Below are positions 45,807 to 54,765 of a DNA stretch of 64,000 nt, one piece after another; the stretch's first letter is position 1; each line of letters begins with the position of its first letter. A program made the translations under genes and the position numbers. Source of the DNA: Mycolicibacter longobardus (GTDB lineage Bacteria; Actinomycetota; Actinomycetes; Mycobacteriales; Mycobacteriaceae); contig NZ_LQPG01000022.1 in assembly GCF_002102265.1 (NCBI RefSeq), positions 62,001 to 126,000 on the forward strand. The letters are read 5' to 3'. Under the pieces are notes generated by a model. It did no database searches and was not told where the DNA came from. It saw nothing but the letters and a program-made list of their open reading frames with translations.

Positions 45807-46249
45807 CGCACGACACTCTCGGCGACGCACGCCGGCTTGGCGCTGCCGTCGATGGACACCGTGGTCGAGAAGGTCACCTGGTGGGCGCCGCCGCCGACAT
45901 CGGCCACCTCGACGACGGACGTTTCGGCCCGGATCTTGGAGCCGACCGGCACCGGGGCCGGGAAGCGCACCTTGTTCAGCCCGTAGTTGATCGCCAGCTT
46001 GACCCCATCGAGGCGGTAGATCTGCTGCATCAGCTGCGGCAGCATGGCCAACGTCATGTACCCGTGGGCGATCGTGGTCCCGAACGGTCCGTCGGCAGCG
46101 CGCTCGGGGTCGACATGAATCCACTGATGGTCACCGGTCGCGTCGGCGAACAGATTGACGGCATCCTGGGTGATGGTCACCCAGTCGCTGCTGCCGATCA
46201 CCCCGCCCTGGCATGCGGCAAGTTCGTCGATCGATCGATAAGTACGCAC
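45794..46249 (-). CDS. htdZ: (R)-specific enoyl-CoA hydratase, MaoC type (HtdZ/Rv0130-like)
   Basis: 151 residues, the same length as Rv0130. The hot-dog hydratase signature is ADATGDHQWIHVDPERAA with catalytic Asp and His, followed by GPFGTTIAHGYMTLA and INYGLNKVRFPAPVPVGS. It hydrates trans-2-enoyl-CoAs to (R)-3-hydroxyacyl-CoAs. I chose the GTG at 46249 with GAAGGAG before it. In Mtb Rv0130 is next to fbpC; here a CoA transferase gene lies between them. The strand is opposite to Mtb relative to the preceding block, marking the rearranged part of the window. Confidence 0.93.
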   Translation of the reverse strand: MRTYRSIDELAACQGGVIGSSDWVTITQDAVNLFADATGDHQWIHVDPERAADGPFGTTIAHGYMTLAMLPQLMQQIYRLDGVKLAINYGLNKVRFPAPVPVGSKIRAETSVVEVADVGGGAHQVTFSTTVSIDGSAKPACVAESVVRYVL

Positions 46250-46266
46250 GTGTTCTGACTCCTTCG

Positions 46267-47490
46267 CTAATCCGTTGCCACCGCGCCGCTTTGGCACAAT
46301 CGGCCGATTTCGTCGGTGCTCATTCCCAGCCGATCGGCCAGCACCTGTTGAGTGTGCGCGCCCAGTGCCGGGGCCGCGACCGCGGGTGGGTGGGCGCCGT
46401 CGATCGACGCCGGCAGCCCGGCCGCCAGATACTCTCCCACCCGGGGCTGATGCAGTGTCGCGAACATCGGGTTGTCGCGCAGACGCTCGTCGGCGGCCAC
46501 CTCGGCGAAGCTGCGGTAGCGGTCCCACAGCAGCGACGTTCCCGCCAGGGCGGCTTCGACCTGCGCCGCCGGCCGCTCGGTGAACCAGCCGCTGAACAGC
46601 CCGGAGAGCAGATCGCGGTGACGGTAACGCTGCCCCTCGTCGGAGAAATCGATATCGCGTGCCTGAGCCAGTGCGGCAAGGACTTTCGTCGAACCGGTCA
46701 ACTCAGCCAGATCGCGGAAATGCCGGTCGGTCAGCGTGACGACCATGAACGACACCCCGTCAGCGCTGGTGAAACTCTGCCCGTAGGTGCCGTAGACCAC
46801 GTTGCCGCTCCGCTCCCGCTCGGCGCCGTTCACCATGGCCTCGGTGAGGAAACCCAGCGCGCTGGCGGTGCCCAGCGCGACATCCTCCAAAGCCAGCCGG
46901 ATGCGGCACCCCTGGCCGGTCTGGTCCCGGCGGCGCAGCGCAGCGGTGACGTCCAGCGCGGCATGCAGCCCGCACGCGATGTCCCACGCCGGCAGCACGT
47001 GGTTGATCGGAGCGCTGTAGTCGGCCGGACCGGTCACCAACGGAAAACCGACACCGGCGTTGATCGTGTAGTCCACCGCGGTAGAGCCGTCGGCGCGCCC
47101 GAGCACCTCGAGGTGGATCAGATCGGGACGATCTGCCACCAGCGTCTCGAAGGAAAGCCATTGTCGGCCCGCCATATTCGTCAACAAGACGCCGCTGTCG
47201 GCGATCAGGCGCTGGACCACCCGCTGCCCCTCGGGGGAACGCAGGTCGGCGACCACCGAACGCTTGCCCTTGTTGAGACCTGTCCAGTAGATGGAGGTGC
47301 CGTCATCGGTGACCGGCCAGCGACGGTAGTCGGCCGCGCCACCGACCGGATCGATCCGCACCACGTCAGCGCCCAGCTGCGCGAGCGTCATCCCGGCGAG
47401 CGGTACCGCGACAAAACTGGCGATCTCGATAACGCGCACCCCGGCCAGCGGAGCCCCAGCAGCCCCCAAGGGCCCAGCAGTCGCCCGCAT
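46267..47490 (-). CDS. CaiB/BaiF-family CoA transferase, 2-methylfumaryl-CoA isomerase-like
   Basis: 407 residues of family III CoA transferases. The N terminus (LAGVRVIEIASFVAVPLAG, GADVVRIDPVGGAADYRRWP, IYWTGLNKGKRSV) and the centre (STAVDYTINAGVGFP, HVLPAWDIACGLHAA) resemble mesaconyl-CoA C1-C4 transferase (2-methylfumaryl-CoA isomerase) rather than formyl-CoA transferases. The catalytic Asp is probably the one in the GRADGSTAVDYT region. It lies 17 bp upstream of htdZ in the same direction, so the two form a unit: a CoA-shuffling enzyme plus a hydratase. Not present here in Mtb. The natural substrate is uncertain. Confidence 0.85.
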   Translation of the reverse strand: MRATAGPLGAAGAPLAGVRVIEIASFVAVPLAGMTLAQLGADVVRIDPVGGAADYRRWPVTDDGTSIYWTGLNKGKRSVVADLRSPEGQRVVQRLIADSGVLLTNMAGRQWLSFETLVADRPDLIHLEVLGRADGSTAVDYTINAGVGFPLVTGPADYSAPINHVLPAWDIACGLHAALDVTAALRRRDQTGQGCRIRLALEDVALGTASALGFLTEAMVNGAERERSGNVVYGTYGQSFTSADGVSFMVVTLTDRHFRDLAELTGSTKVLAALAQARDIDFSDEGQRYRHRDLLSGLFSGWFTERPAAQVEAALAGTSLLWDRYRSFAEVAADERLRDNPMFATLHQPRVGEYLAAGLPASIDGAHPPAVAAPALGAHTQQVLADRLGMSTDEIGRLCQSGAVATD

Positions 47491-47698
47491 GACCTGCCCC
47501 TCCGTCGATTATTACGTCGACTATATGCCTACCCGGATCGCCGTCCGGACGGTGGCGAGTCCGCGTCGAATCTCAATCGTTGCCGAACCGCGATATGAAA
47601 TCCCGTGGCGGCGAACAGGACACGACCGAGCACCGTGTTTGACTCCCTTGCAGAAGGACTGGACCGCGTCTTGCGGAACGACATTGGGATGGGAATGA

Positions 47699-48694
<996 letters not shown>

Positions 48695-48704
48695 TCGACC
48701 CCCC

Positions 48705-48748
48705 AACACGTCGGCAGCAGTGCAATCCAGCACTGCTGCCGACGTGTT
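48705..48748 (+). terminator. Long hairpin terminator after antigen 85
   Basis: A perfect 19-bp stem: 48705-48723 (AACACGTCGGCAGCAGTGC) pairs with 48730-48748, with loop AATCCA. TTGT follows. It begins ten bases after the antigen 85 stop. The convergent DUF1275 gene ends 44 bp further on, so it can work in both directions. Confidence 0.8.
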
Positions 48749-48791
48749 TGTAGGGATAGGCGCTATGCGCTGGACCGAGCAGAGGAGTCGG

Positions 48792-49472
48792 TCAGCGCCA
48801 CAGGCCGCGGCTGTCGACATAGCGGTGGCTGTACCAGGTCGCCATCAGGCAGATGCCCGTCGCGACCGCCAGCATCCAGGTACCACCGGCGAACAGGCTG
48901 ATGATGCCGCCGACGAAGGCCCCCGACATGTACCCGAAGAGCAGCATGAAATTCGCGAACCAGTCGTGAATGCTTCCGCCGCTGATGTGACGCTCGATGC
49001 CCTGCCCCATCTTCACCACGGTGCCGGTCACGTAGCTCAACGGAATCGACACTTCGCCGTCGCGGACGAACGTGGTGTTCAGCGCACCCACCCCGAACGC
49101 GACGAGCAGGATCGGCAGCAGCGGCACCGGCAGCGCCGGCCCGCCCTCGATCCAGTCGACGATGGTCGCGATCAACAGTGAGACCCCGGTCAGCCGTATC
49201 GCGCCGTGCGGCCGGCTTCGCCACACATACCGATGGCACAGCGATGCGACCACCACGCCGGTGATGAAGGACACCAGCAGGGCGAATGCCGAAATCGACA
49301 TCCACAGACTGTCGGTGAACAACCCCAGCGGCGCACGTCCGGCGTTGCCGGTCATGAAGGTGACGAAGTAGCCCTCGGAGTGGGTGAACGCTGTGGCGGC
49401 CAGCACCCCGGCAAGCCCGGCAAGCACCCAGGACAGTCGGATTTCGCTGCCGTAGCGACGTTTGTCTAGCAC
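48792..49472 (-). CDS. YoaK/DUF1275-family membrane protein
   Basis: 226 residues with about six spans. The DUF1275 marks are LAGVLAATAFTHSEGYFVTFMTGN (the TGN motif, cut to its core), GALNTTFVRDGEVSIPLSYVTGTVVKMG (NTTF and TGT), and a C-terminal GGIISLFAGGTWML. GTG start at 49472. It sits between antigen 85 and the Mtb32A-like protease and is head-to-tail with the latter (17 bp). DUF1275 proteins are widespread putative transporters of unknown substrate. Confidence 0.85.
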   Translation of the reverse strand: MLDKRRYGSEIRLSWVLAGLAGVLAATAFTHSEGYFVTFMTGNAGRAPLGLFTDSLWMSISAFALLVSFITGVVVASLCHRYVWRSRPHGAIRLTGVSLLIATIVDWIEGGPALPVPLLPILLVAFGVGALNTTFVRDGEVSIPLSYVTGTVVKMGQGIERHISGGSIHDWFANFMLLFGYMSGAFVGGIISLFAGGTWMLAVATGICLMATWYSHRYVDSRGLWR

Positions 49473-49489
49473 GAGCGCCTAACGTTGCG

Positions 49490-50542
49490 TCAGCCGACGG
49501 GGCCGGGTACGAGAGTCACGGTGGCGCTGTGGTCCCCGCCCATCGGGTTGCGCCAGGTCAGCGTGATGGTGTCACCCGGGTGGCGTTGGTCAAGGACATC
49601 GGTCAGATCGGTGGCCGAGTTCACCGGCCGATCGTTGATCGAGGTGATGATGTCGTCCCTCGCGATACCGGTCGCGGCGGCCGGGGTGCCTTCCAGCACC
49701 TGGGCGACCCGCGCCCCGCCGTTGCTGTCCACCACACCGACACCCAGGAACGCCGTCTCACCGATGTGCACGGTGCTCGAGGAGACACCGGAGCGGATCT
49801 GGTTGGCGATGGCCATCGCCTGGTCGATCGGGATTGCGTAACCTTCGCCGCCGGGCTGGGCGAACTTGTAGTTGTCCGACGCGGCGGTGTTCATCCCGAT
49901 CACCTGGCCGGCGGCGTTCACCATCGGACCACCCGAATCACCGGGCCGGATCGCGGCGTCGGCCTTGATCATGTTCGTCAACGTCTCGGTGGTGCCGGTC
50001 AGCTCGTCGGCAGCCGAGACGGTCTGGTTCAGACCGATGACGCGTCCCGGAACCGCGCTCGGCGTGCCGCCGTGGCCACCGGCGTTGCCCATCGCGACCA
50101 CCGGGTCGCCGATGGCGACCCGCGACGAGTTGCCGATGTTGGCGGCCGGCAGGCCCTCGGCGCCACGCAACTGCAGCACCGCGACGTCGTGGCTGCGGTC
50201 GAAACCGAGCACGTCGACGTCGTAGCTCCGGCCGTTGGCCACCGATTCCACCGTGAGGTCGGTGGCCCCGGCGATGACGTGGTTGTTGGTCAGCACCACG
50301 CCGCTCGGATCCAGGACGATGCCGGTTCCGGACCCGACCGCGCCCTGGTAGCCCATCCGGGCGTCGATGTTGACCACCGCGGGACCGACCTGGGCAACCA
50401 TCGCCGACGGGTCCAGTGGCGGGGCGGGCAGCGTCGGCGACGCCTGGGCCGGCGCCGATACCAGCCCCAGGCCGGCGGTGACCACCGTGGCCATTGCCAC
50501 GCTGAGCGGCCGCCAACGGCCGGGGCGATGCGATCCGCTCAT
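49490..50542 (-). CDS. pepA: Secreted HtrA-like serine protease with PDZ domain (PepA/Mtb32A-like)
   Basis: 350 residues, near the 355 of Mtb Rv0125. Signal peptide to about 34 (PAQASP), trypsin-like domain with catalytic His in VLTNNHVIAGATD, Asp in RSHDVAVLQLRG and Ser in RPGDSGGPMVNAAG, then a PDZ domain (about 255-340: AFLGVGVVD, GTPAAATGIARDDIITSIND). It is secreted and was described in Mtb as an immunodominant antigen. In Mtb it is on the strand opposite to fbpC, as here. It is divergent from fusA2. Confidence 0.94.
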   Translation of the reverse strand: MSGSHRPGRWRPLSVAMATVVTAGLGLVSAPAQASPTLPAPPLDPSAMVAQVGPAVVNIDARMGYQGAVGSGTGIVLDPSGVVLTNNHVIAGATDLTVESVANGRSYDVDVLGFDRSHDVAVLQLRGAEGLPAANIGNSSRVAIGDPVVAMGNAGGHGGTPSAVPGRVIGLNQTVSAADELTGTTETLTNMIKADAAIRPGDSGGPMVNAAGQVIGMNTAASDNYKFAQPGGEGYAIPIDQAMAIANQIRSGVSSSTVHIGETAFLGVGVVDSNGGARVAQVLEGTPAAATGIARDDIITSINDRPVNSATDLTDVLDQRHPGDTITLTWRNPMGGDHSATVTLVPGPVG

Positions 50543-50768
50543 CCGTCTACCTCCTGCGGTCGGTCACGATTCAGGGCACTTGAGTCCAGCACATCTCGGC
50601 ATGTTTCCTCATTTCCGAGACGGTGGCTACGCGAAACAAAGCATGGCAAGCCTACCGGAGCCGTCAGTACGGCTGACAAACGCTAGCCGCCGGCTGGGCA
50701 AATATCGTCATGTCGGGGCCTTGTGCTCAGCGCCCGTTAACGGAAGGCTGAACTGTCAGGAGGCTGCC

Positions 50769-52874
50769 ATGGCAGACAAGAACGGGACCTCACGCGGCGC
50801 GGGCGCCGCCCCCACCGCGGCCACTCCGGCCGCAATCCGCAATGTCGTGCTGATCGGTCCACCCGGCTCCGGAAAAACCACGCTGGTCGAGGCGATTCTG
50901 GTGGCGTCGGGAGTGCTGCCTCGAGCCGGGTGCATCACCGACGGCAGCACGGTCTGCGACTACGACGACGCGGAGATCCGCCAGCAGCGTTCGGTCGGGG
51001 TCGCGTGCGCCTCGCTGGCCCACGACGGCGTCAAGGTCAACCTGATCGACACCCCGGGCTACGCCGACTTCATCGGAGAACTGCGCGCCGGGCTGCGGGC
51101 CGCCGACTGTGCGCTGTTCGTGATCGCGGCCAATGAGGACGTTGACGACGCGACCACCACGCTGTGGCAGGAATGCAGCCGGGTCGCCATGCCGCGCGCA
51201 GTGGTCGTCACCAAGCTGGACCACGCCCGCGCCGACTTCTCCGCCAGTCTGGCCGCGGCCCGGGCGGCATTCGGCGAGAAGGTGCTGCCGCTGTATCTGC
51301 CGGACGGGAACACCGGCCTGATCGGGCTGCTGGCGGATCAGCCGTACGACACGACCACCGCCGAGCAGCAGCGCGGCGCGCTGATCGAGGCGATCATCGA
51401 GGAATCAGAGGACGAGTCGCTGCTGGACCGCTACCTGGGCGGGGAGCAGATCGACCGGGCGGTGCTCACCGCCGACCTGGAGCGGGCGGTGGCCCGCGGT
51501 TCGTTCTTCCCGGTCGTCCCGGTGTGCAGCAGCACCGGCGTCGGCATCCCCGAACTGCTCGAGGTCATCACCGCCGGATTCCCCTCCCCGCCGGAACACC
51601 TGCTGCCGGAGGTGTTCAGCCCGGACGGGGTGGCCCGCACCGGGCTGGGTTGCGACCCCGACGGGCCGCTGCTGGCCGAAGTGGTCCGGACGACGTCGGA
51701 CCCTTACCTCGGCCGGGTCAGCCTGGTGCGGGTGTTCTCCGGAACCATCAAGTCCGACAGCGGGATTCATGTCAGTGGGCATTACACCGGTTTCTTCGGT
51801 GAGGCCAGCGGCCACAGCGACCACGACGAAGACGACCGGGTCGGGGCGCTGGCGTTTCCACTGGGGAGACATCAGCGTCCGGCCACCGCCGTGATGGCCG
51901 GCGACATCTGCACCATCGGCCGGCTCAGCCACGCCGAGACCGGGGACACCCTCTCGGACACCAGTGAACCCCTGGTGTGCAAACCCTGGGCGATGCCGGA
52001 TCCGCTATTGCCCGTCGCGGTCATCCCGCACGCCAAGACCGACGAGGACAAGCTGGCGGTCGGGTTGGCGCGGCTGGCCGCCGAGGACCCGAGCCTGCGC
52101 ATCGAGCGCAACCCGGAGACGCATCAGACCGTGCTGTGGTGCATGGGCGAGGCGCATTCGGGCATCGTGCTCGACGCGTTGGCCAATCGCTACGCGGTGT
52201 CGGTGGACACCGTGCCGCTGCGGGTGGCGCTGCGGGAGACGTTCTCCGCCACCGCCAAGGGCCACGGCCGCCATGTCAAGCAGTCCGGCGGGCACGGCCA
52301 GTACGGCGTCTGCCACATCATCGTGGAGCCGATGCCGCAGGGCGCCGGGTTCGAGTTCGTGGACCGCGTGGTCGGCGGAGCCGTACCCCGCCAGTTCATC
52401 CCCAGCGTCGAGAAGGGTGTCCGTGCGCAGATGGAACGAGGACTGACCGGTGACGGCACCGGCGGATATCCGGTGGTCGACATCCGGGTCACCCTGGTCG
52501 ACGGTAAGGCGCACAGTGTCGACTCATCCGACTTCGCCTTCCAGATGGCGGGCGCGGCCGCCCTGCGCGACGCCGCGGCGGGCGGACGGGTGCGGCTGCT
52601 CGAGCCGATCGACGACGTCGCCGTCCTGATACCCGACGAACTGGTCGGGGCGGTCATGGGCGATCTGTCGGCCCGCCGGGCCCGGGTGGTGGGCACCGAT
52701 AAGGTCGGTGCGGACCGCACCTGCGTGAAAGCCGAAGTGCCGCAGACCGAGCTGATCCGTTACGCGGTTGACCTGCGGTCGTTGACACACGGAGCCGGCT
52801 CGTTCACCCGCGGGTTCGCCCGATACGAGCCGCTGCCGGAGTCCGCGGCCGCGCACGCCCTCAGCACCGCGTGA
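50769..52874 (+). CDS. fusA2: Elongation factor G-like protein FusA2
   Basis: 701 residues of the EF-G family. GTPase motifs are G1 IGPPGSGKTTLVE, G3 DTPGYADF and G4 TKLD instead of the usual NKxD. Switch I differs from true EF-G (DYDDAEIRQQRSV). Domain IV has QSGGHGQYG, and the later domains are present. The ATG at 50769 has AGGAGG before it. Such EF-G-like proteins (Rv0120c in Mtb) bind ribosomes but are thought not to support normal translocation; the role is unclear. It is followed 22 bp later by a small membrane protein. Confidence 0.93.
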   Translation: MADKNGTSRGAGAAPTAATPAAIRNVVLIGPPGSGKTTLVEAILVASGVLPRAGCITDGSTVCDYDDAEIRQQRSVGVACASLAHDGVKVNLIDTPGYADFIGELRAGLRAADCALFVIAANEDVDDATTTLWQECSRVAMPRAVVVTKLDHARADFSASLAAARAAFGEKVLPLYLPDGNTGLIGLLADQPYDTTTAEQQRGALIEAIIEESEDESLLDRYLGGEQIDRAVLTADLERAVARGSFFPVVPVCSSTGVGIPELLEVITAGFPSPPEHLLPEVFSPDGVARTGLGCDPDGPLLAEVVRTTSDPYLGRVSLVRVFSGTIKSDSGIHVSGHYTGFFGEASGHSDHDEDDRVGALAFPLGRHQRPATAVMAGDICTIGRLSHAETGDTLSDTSEPLVCKPWAMPDPLLPVAVIPHAKTDEDKLAVGLARLAAEDPSLRIERNPETHQTVLWCMGEAHSGIVLDALANRYAVSVDTVPLRVALRETFSATAKGHGRHVKQSGGHGQYGVCHIIVEPMPQGAGFEFVDRVVGGAVPRQFIPSVEKGVRAQMERGLTGDGTGGYPVVDIRVTLVDGKAHSVDSSDFAFQMAGAAALRDAAAGGRVRLLEPIDDVAVLIPDELVGAVMGDLSARRARVVGTDKVGADRTCVKAEVPQTELIRYAVDLRSLTHGAGSFTRGFARYEPLPESAAAHALSTA

Positions 52875-52896
52875 GGGCTGGAAAGAGAGGACATCG

Positions 52897-53379
52897 ATGT
52901 CGACGATCGCCGGCCTGCCCGCGCACGTCCTGCTGCTGCACATAGTGGTGTCGCTGGTGCCGATCACCGCGATCCTGCTGGTCGTGTGCGCGGTCTGGCC
53001 GGCGGCACGCCGACGGCTGGTCTGGCTGGTGGCGACGCTGTCGGCCATCACGGTGCTCGCGACGCCACCGACGGTCGCCGCCGGCGAATGGCTGGCCGAC
53101 ACCGGCAAGTTCGCCGGGTCACCAGAGCTAGACGCCCACATGGCCGCCGGTGAGTACGGCCTCTACATGGCGCTGGGCCTGGCCGCCGGCGCAGCGTTGC
53201 TGGCCGGTCTGCACGTGGCGCTGTCCCGCGGCAGCAACATGGGGTCACTGCTGCGGCTGGGGATCACCACCGTGGTGATCGCCCTGGCCGGCGGGTCCAT
53301 GTTCGCGATCCACACCATCGGCTCAACCGGGACCAAGGCGGCCTGGGGCAGCCTGCTCACGCCGTCGGACAGCGACTAA
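52897..53379 (+). CDS. DUF2231-like four-span membrane protein
   Basis: 160 residues with four hydrophobic segments (about 8-30, 40-60, 85-108, 118-140). The first span holds LPAHVLLLHIVVSLVPITAI, with two His residues; a later DAHMAAGEYGLYMALGLAAG adds another His. Paired His residues in spans are typical of DUF2231 and related haem-like membrane proteins. The ATG at 52897 follows AGAGAGGAC. It is in line with fusA2 and ldtA, 22 and 30 bp away. Function unknown. Confidence 0.6.
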   Translation: MSTIAGLPAHVLLLHIVVSLVPITAILLVVCAVWPAARRRLVWLVATLSAITVLATPPTVAAGEWLADTGKFAGSPELDAHMAAGEYGLYMALGLAAGAALLAGLHVALSRGSNMGSLLRLGITTVVIALAGGSMFAIHTIGSTGTKAAWGSLLTPSDSD

Positions 53380-53409
53380 ACCTGCGCTGTTGGCGTTGCT
53401 CTTGGCACA

Positions 53410-54183
53410 ATGGACGCCATGCACAACGTAAGGCGGGGAATTTTGGCCATGGCCGGGTCGGTGGCCCTGGCTATCGGGTCTTTGGGGGCGTCCACCGGAA
53501 TCAGCGAAGCGGCGCAGACATCGTCGGCCCCCGGGTTGGCCGTCGCGGCGATCGAGCCGGCGGCCGGTTCGGTGGTCGGGGTGGCCTACCCCGTGATCGT
53601 GACGTTCACCGGGCCGGTCGGTGACCGGGCGGCCGCCGAACGCGGCATCCACATCAACTCCACGGGCAACACCGCCGGACACTTCGAGTGGGTGGGCAGC
53701 GATGTGGTGCAGTGGGTTCCGGACGGCTACTGGTCACCGCACAGCAAGATCAGTGTCGATGCGCACGGGATGTCAACGGGTTTCGAGACCGGCGACGCGG
53801 TACTGGGTCTGGCCGACATCTCCGACCACACCTTCACGGTCAGCGTCAACGGCGAGATCCTGCGGGTGATGGCGGCGTCCATGGGTAAACCCAAGCGCCC
53901 CACCCCAGTCGGTTCGTTCACCGCACTGTCGAAAGAGCGCACCATCAAGTTCGATTCGCGCACCATCGGCATCCCGCTCAACGACCCGGAGGGCTACCTG
54001 CTGAACGGGGAGTACGCGGTGCGGGTCACCTGGAGCGGTGTCTACGTGCACTCGGCTCCCTGGTCGGTGGGCTCGCAGGGCTACTCCAACGTCAGCCACG
54101 GCTGCATCAACCTGAGCCCCGACGACGCCGCGTGGTACTTCAACACGGTGCACCTGGGCGACCCGATCGTGGTCCAGGCCTAA
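53410..54183 (+). CDS. ldtA: L,D-transpeptidase (LdtA/Rv0116c-like)
   Basis: 257 residues: a signal/anchor (about 11-37), an Ig-like domain (about 40-125, with TFTGPVGDRAAAERGIHI), and a YkuD catalytic domain (about 140-257). The catalytic motif is YSNVSHGCINLSPDDA (Cys about 231), and the first His is in GVYVHSAPW. It makes 3-3 cross-links in peptidoglycan. Length agrees with Rv0116c (251). The ATG at 53410 or 53419 is the start. It is opposite in strand to Mtb relative to the serS-gltB block, like its neighbours. Confidence 0.93.
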   Translation: MDAMHNVRRGILAMAGSVALAIGSLGASTGISEAAQTSSAPGLAVAAIEPAAGSVVGVAYPVIVTFTGPVGDRAAAERGIHINSTGNTAGHFEWVGSDVVQWVPDGYWSPHSKISVDAHGMSTGFETGDAVLGLADISDHTFTVSVNGEILRVMAASMGKPKRPTPVGSFTALSKERTIKFDSRTIGIPLNDPEGYLLNGEYAVRVTWSGVYVHSAPWSVGSQGYSNVSHGCINLSPDDAAWYFNTVHLGDPIVVQA

Positions 54184-54243
54184 AAGCGATCGCAAGCGAC
54201 AGAGCCGCGGCCAGCGGGATGCGCTAGCCGCGGCTCGACCGAC

Positions 54244-54423
54244 TCAGCAAGCGCCGAGCACTGCCGTCGGCATGTGCGCGACGTAACGCTCGGCACGCTG
54301 CTGACGGTGCACCTCGCGGCGCGCACCGAGGCGGTCACGCAGCCGGCTCGCCACACGGTTGCGCGCCTGGCGCTGCGTCGGGCCGTGGAGCGCGATAACG
54401 CTGGTGGTTACGAAAAAAGCCAT
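54244..54423 (-). CDS. 59-residue Arg-rich small protein
   Basis: A short gene with a very good ribosome site (AGGAGAG six bases before the ATG at 54423). It reads MAFFVTTSVIALHGPTQRQA, then an Arg-rich helix (NRVASRLRDRLGARREVHRQ), then QRAERYVAHMPTAVLGAC. About fourteen Arg residues and a hydrophobic first ten residues suggest a basic amphipathic or nucleic-acid-binding protein. A palindrome-like CTTAG/CTAAG pair (54494-54510) lies in its upstream region. It stands alone between ldtA and the carboxylic acid reductase gene. I do not recognise it. Confidence 0.6.
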   Translation of the reverse strand: MAFFVTTSVIALHGPTQRQARNRVASRLRDRLGARREVHRQQRAERYVAHMPTAVLGAC

Positions 54424-54765
54424 GATTCTCTCCTGCCGGGAAACTCACCGGCCGACACAACCCGAGCGGGTTGGCGGAACTCGCGGTTCAGGCCTTAGAA
54501 AAAACCTAAGCGGAGGCGCCGGGGCCGGTGAGGGATGAAACGCTCATCGAGCACGGATACGGATGCGGACCGTCACTGGGACTCACTTCGCCCTCACCTC
54601 CTTCCGGCCGAGACACACGGGGATGTCGTCGCAATTTCCACTATGGTCCCACTGAAGTGCAGGACCGTCAAACGCAAACGGGCCGGCGCGTCTCCGGCCG
54701 CCGCCCTCACGGCGACCGGATCCGTTCCGAAACCTCTTCGCGCAACGAATAATTCGGTGCCCTGA
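54424..54765. other. 342-bp gap between the small Arg-rich gene and the carboxylic acid reductase gene
   Basis: No convincing gene is seen; short frames on the plus strand have no ribosome site and protein-unlike composition. The left end is the promoter of the small minus-strand gene. The sequence CTTAG, seven bases, CTAAG at 54494-54510 (with an A-run between) may be a regulatory site. Confidence 0.4.
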
